This document shows positions 4,805 to 5,846 of a DNA stretch of 5,846 nucleotides, one piece after another; within the stretch, counting starts at the first letter, position 1; each line of letters opens with the position of its first letter. Source of the DNA: an uncultured Clostridia bacterium (GTDB lineage: Bacteria; Bacillota; Clostridia; Christensenellales; Borkfalkiaceae); NCBI GenBank assembly GCA_946624395.1, contig CAMORY010000118.1, positions 1 to 5,846 of the forward strand, in the 5' to 3' direction. The notes beneath the pieces were generated by a model. That model was given only the letters and a program-made list of their open reading frames with translations. It ran no database searches and was not told where the DNA came from. Both the position numbers and the translations under genes were made by a program.

Positions 4805-5846
4805 TTACGCGGCGTGCAATACGTAATCCGCACGGGAAATAGCGTCTTCGTCAGACACACGGTTTTCTAAAACTTCGGTTCTTATGCCTACGTCCTGAAT
4901 ACAAATCGGGTTATTTTCTTCGTCGCGACTTTTCGGCCAGTATATATACGCGGTGGTGAGTTTAAGCGCGCCGCCCGTGTTGAGTTTTATAGTCGTCTGC
5001 ATTATTCCTTTACCGAAAGTGCGGTACACTCCGTCATCATCCTGTTCGGTTAAAATAAGCCTGTCAAGGCCAAAAGCCGCGCCGCTAAAAAGTTCTGTAT
5101 CGCCGTAATCGTTAAGCGCGCCGATAAGGCACTCCGAAGCGGACGCAGTGTTTTTATTTGCTATTACCGATATATCGGTAAGCCTGTCCGTTCCGCCATA
5201 AAAACGGTTTACGGGCGTGGAATAGTGAACGCTTGCGTCCTTTTCCTTAACGTTAAGTATTCTTATCTCGTCCGAACCGTTATCGTTGATAATATAAGAC
5301 GCAATATCGAGCAAAACGTTTATAAGTCCGCCGCCGTTATCCCTTAAATCGAGAATAAGTTTGGTTTTACCCCTTTCGCGCATAAATTCAAGCGCACCCG
5401 CGAATTGCATCGCCGCGCCGCCTTCGAACGCGTGGAGTTTTATATACGCCGTATCAGGGCTTAAACCCGATATACCGCTTTCTCCCTCGGGCGTTTTGCT
5501 TTCGATGCCGTTTTCGCCCGAAAAATAGTAAAAGTTCTTTTCGCTATCCTTATACTCTACGTAAGAAACGGTATACTGGGCTTTAGCAAGGGTGAACTCT
5601 AACGTTTCGCTATCGCGAAGCACCTTTAATTTTATGTCTTCGCCAAAGTCGAACTCGGAAAGAAACTCTGCGTAAACATCTAAAATACTTTTTTTCTCAC
5701 TATCCGCTTTGCCCGCGTTTTCTTCGGCTAATTTCTGGTCAAAAACGGTATAATCTTCGTCGCCTTTATAAGTCCCCGCAAATAATTTATCGCCTTCTTT
5801 TAGTCCTTGCCCGTTATTGTACGCGGGGGAATTGAGATACACCCGC
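4805..5846 (-). CDS. S41-family PDZ protease (C-terminal processing type), N-terminus outside window
   Basis: The reading frame stays open to the window edge, reading R-V-Y-L-N-S-P-A-Y-N; the GTG at 5840-5842 is internal to a PDZ domain and not the start. Numbering the V encoded at 5840-5842 as 1, a PDZ-like segment runs from 1 to about 88 (NSPAYNNGQGLKEGDKL is the ligand-binding end). The S41 core then runs from about 129: AYIKLHAFEGG, LILDLRDNGGG (162-172), and NTASASE (231-237) with nucleophile Ser234. FGKGIMQ (276-282) follows, with general base Lys278 and Gln282, then LTTAYIYWPKSR. The Ser-Lys-Gln set matches Prc/CtpA. Such enzymes are normally exported and cleave protein C-termini at the cell envelope; the export signal would lie beyond the window. 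Two insertions are visible (in the PDZ and between Ser and Lys). The stop is TAA at 4805-4807. Confidence 0.93.
   Translation of the reverse strand, partial: RVYLNSPAYNNGQGLKEGDKLFAGTYKGDEDYTVFDQKLAEENAGKADSEKKSILDVYAEFLSEFDFGEDIKLKVLRDSETLEFTLAKAQYTVSYVEYKDSEKNFYYFSGENGIESKTPEGESGISGLSPDTAYIKLHAFEGGAAMQFAGALEFMRERGKTKLILDLRDNGGGLINVLLDIASYIINDNGSDEIRILNVKEKDASVHYSTPVNRFYGGTDRLTDISVIANKNTASASECLIGALNDYGDTELFSGAAFGLDRLILTEQDDDGVYRTFGKGIMQTTIKLNTGGALKLTTAYIYWPKSRDEENNPICIQDVGIRTEVLENRVSDEDAISRADYVLHAA

Noticed and set aside
5840..5842. GTG as start codon of the S41 protease
   Set aside because: It falls inside the PDZ ligand-binding segment and the frame continues to the window edge, so the true start and export signal lie outside.

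Overview
The window looks like a chromosomal segment from a low-to-mid-GC Gram-positive bacterium, most likely a Clostridia-type member of the Bacillota. The reasons are the strong AGGAGG-like ribosome binding sites, the obgE-yhbY pairing, the pairing of a DUF3343 protein with an EF2568-type cysteine desulfurase, and the compact rho-independent terminators. The genus cannot be told from this sequence; an uncultured gut lineage is a guess. Most of the window is ordinary core genome. Both end genes run off the window.

Left end (1-352): the C-terminal part of a small XRE-family DNA-binding regulator on the + strand. It is clearly more AT-rich (about 33% GC by hand count) than its neighbours. It ends in a near-perfect hairpin that can terminate transcription from both sides.

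Left-centre (353-2576, - strand): a compact housekeeping operon transcribed in the order nth (endonuclease III, base-excision repair), obgE (50S ribosome-assembly GTPase), yhbY (CRM-domain protein that binds pre-50S RNA). The gaps are 20 bp each. obgE and yhbY belong together functionally in large-subunit maturation. nth is probably carried along by position.

Centre (2649-4100): a divergent pair. On the - strand is a DUF3343 protein (putative Se/S carrier), and on the + strand a class V aminotransferase-fold cysteine desulfurase with both the PLP lysine and the catalytic cysteine. Their predicted promoters lie back to back in an 84-bp gap. Family knowledge suggests that the desulfurase frees sulfur or selenium from cysteine or selenocysteine and the small Cys protein carries it.

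Right-centre (4097-4736): two unrecognised small proteins (95 and 93 aa) are transcribed divergently from a 70-bp gap. The gap is dominated by an imperfect 25-bp palindrome overlapping the likely -10 boxes. The 93-aa protein carries three evenly spaced LxPI motifs. The 95-aa gene overlaps the stop codon of the desulfurase tail to tail.

Right end (4737-5846): a strong GC-rich hairpin separates the 93-aa gene from a convergent S41-family PDZ protease (C-terminal processing peptidase type). The N-terminus of the protease lies outside the window. The protease keeps its Ser-Lys dyad but has two insertions. I found no CRISPR array, tRNA, rRNA, insertion sequence or large new multi-gene system. The least explained part is the divergent small-protein pair.
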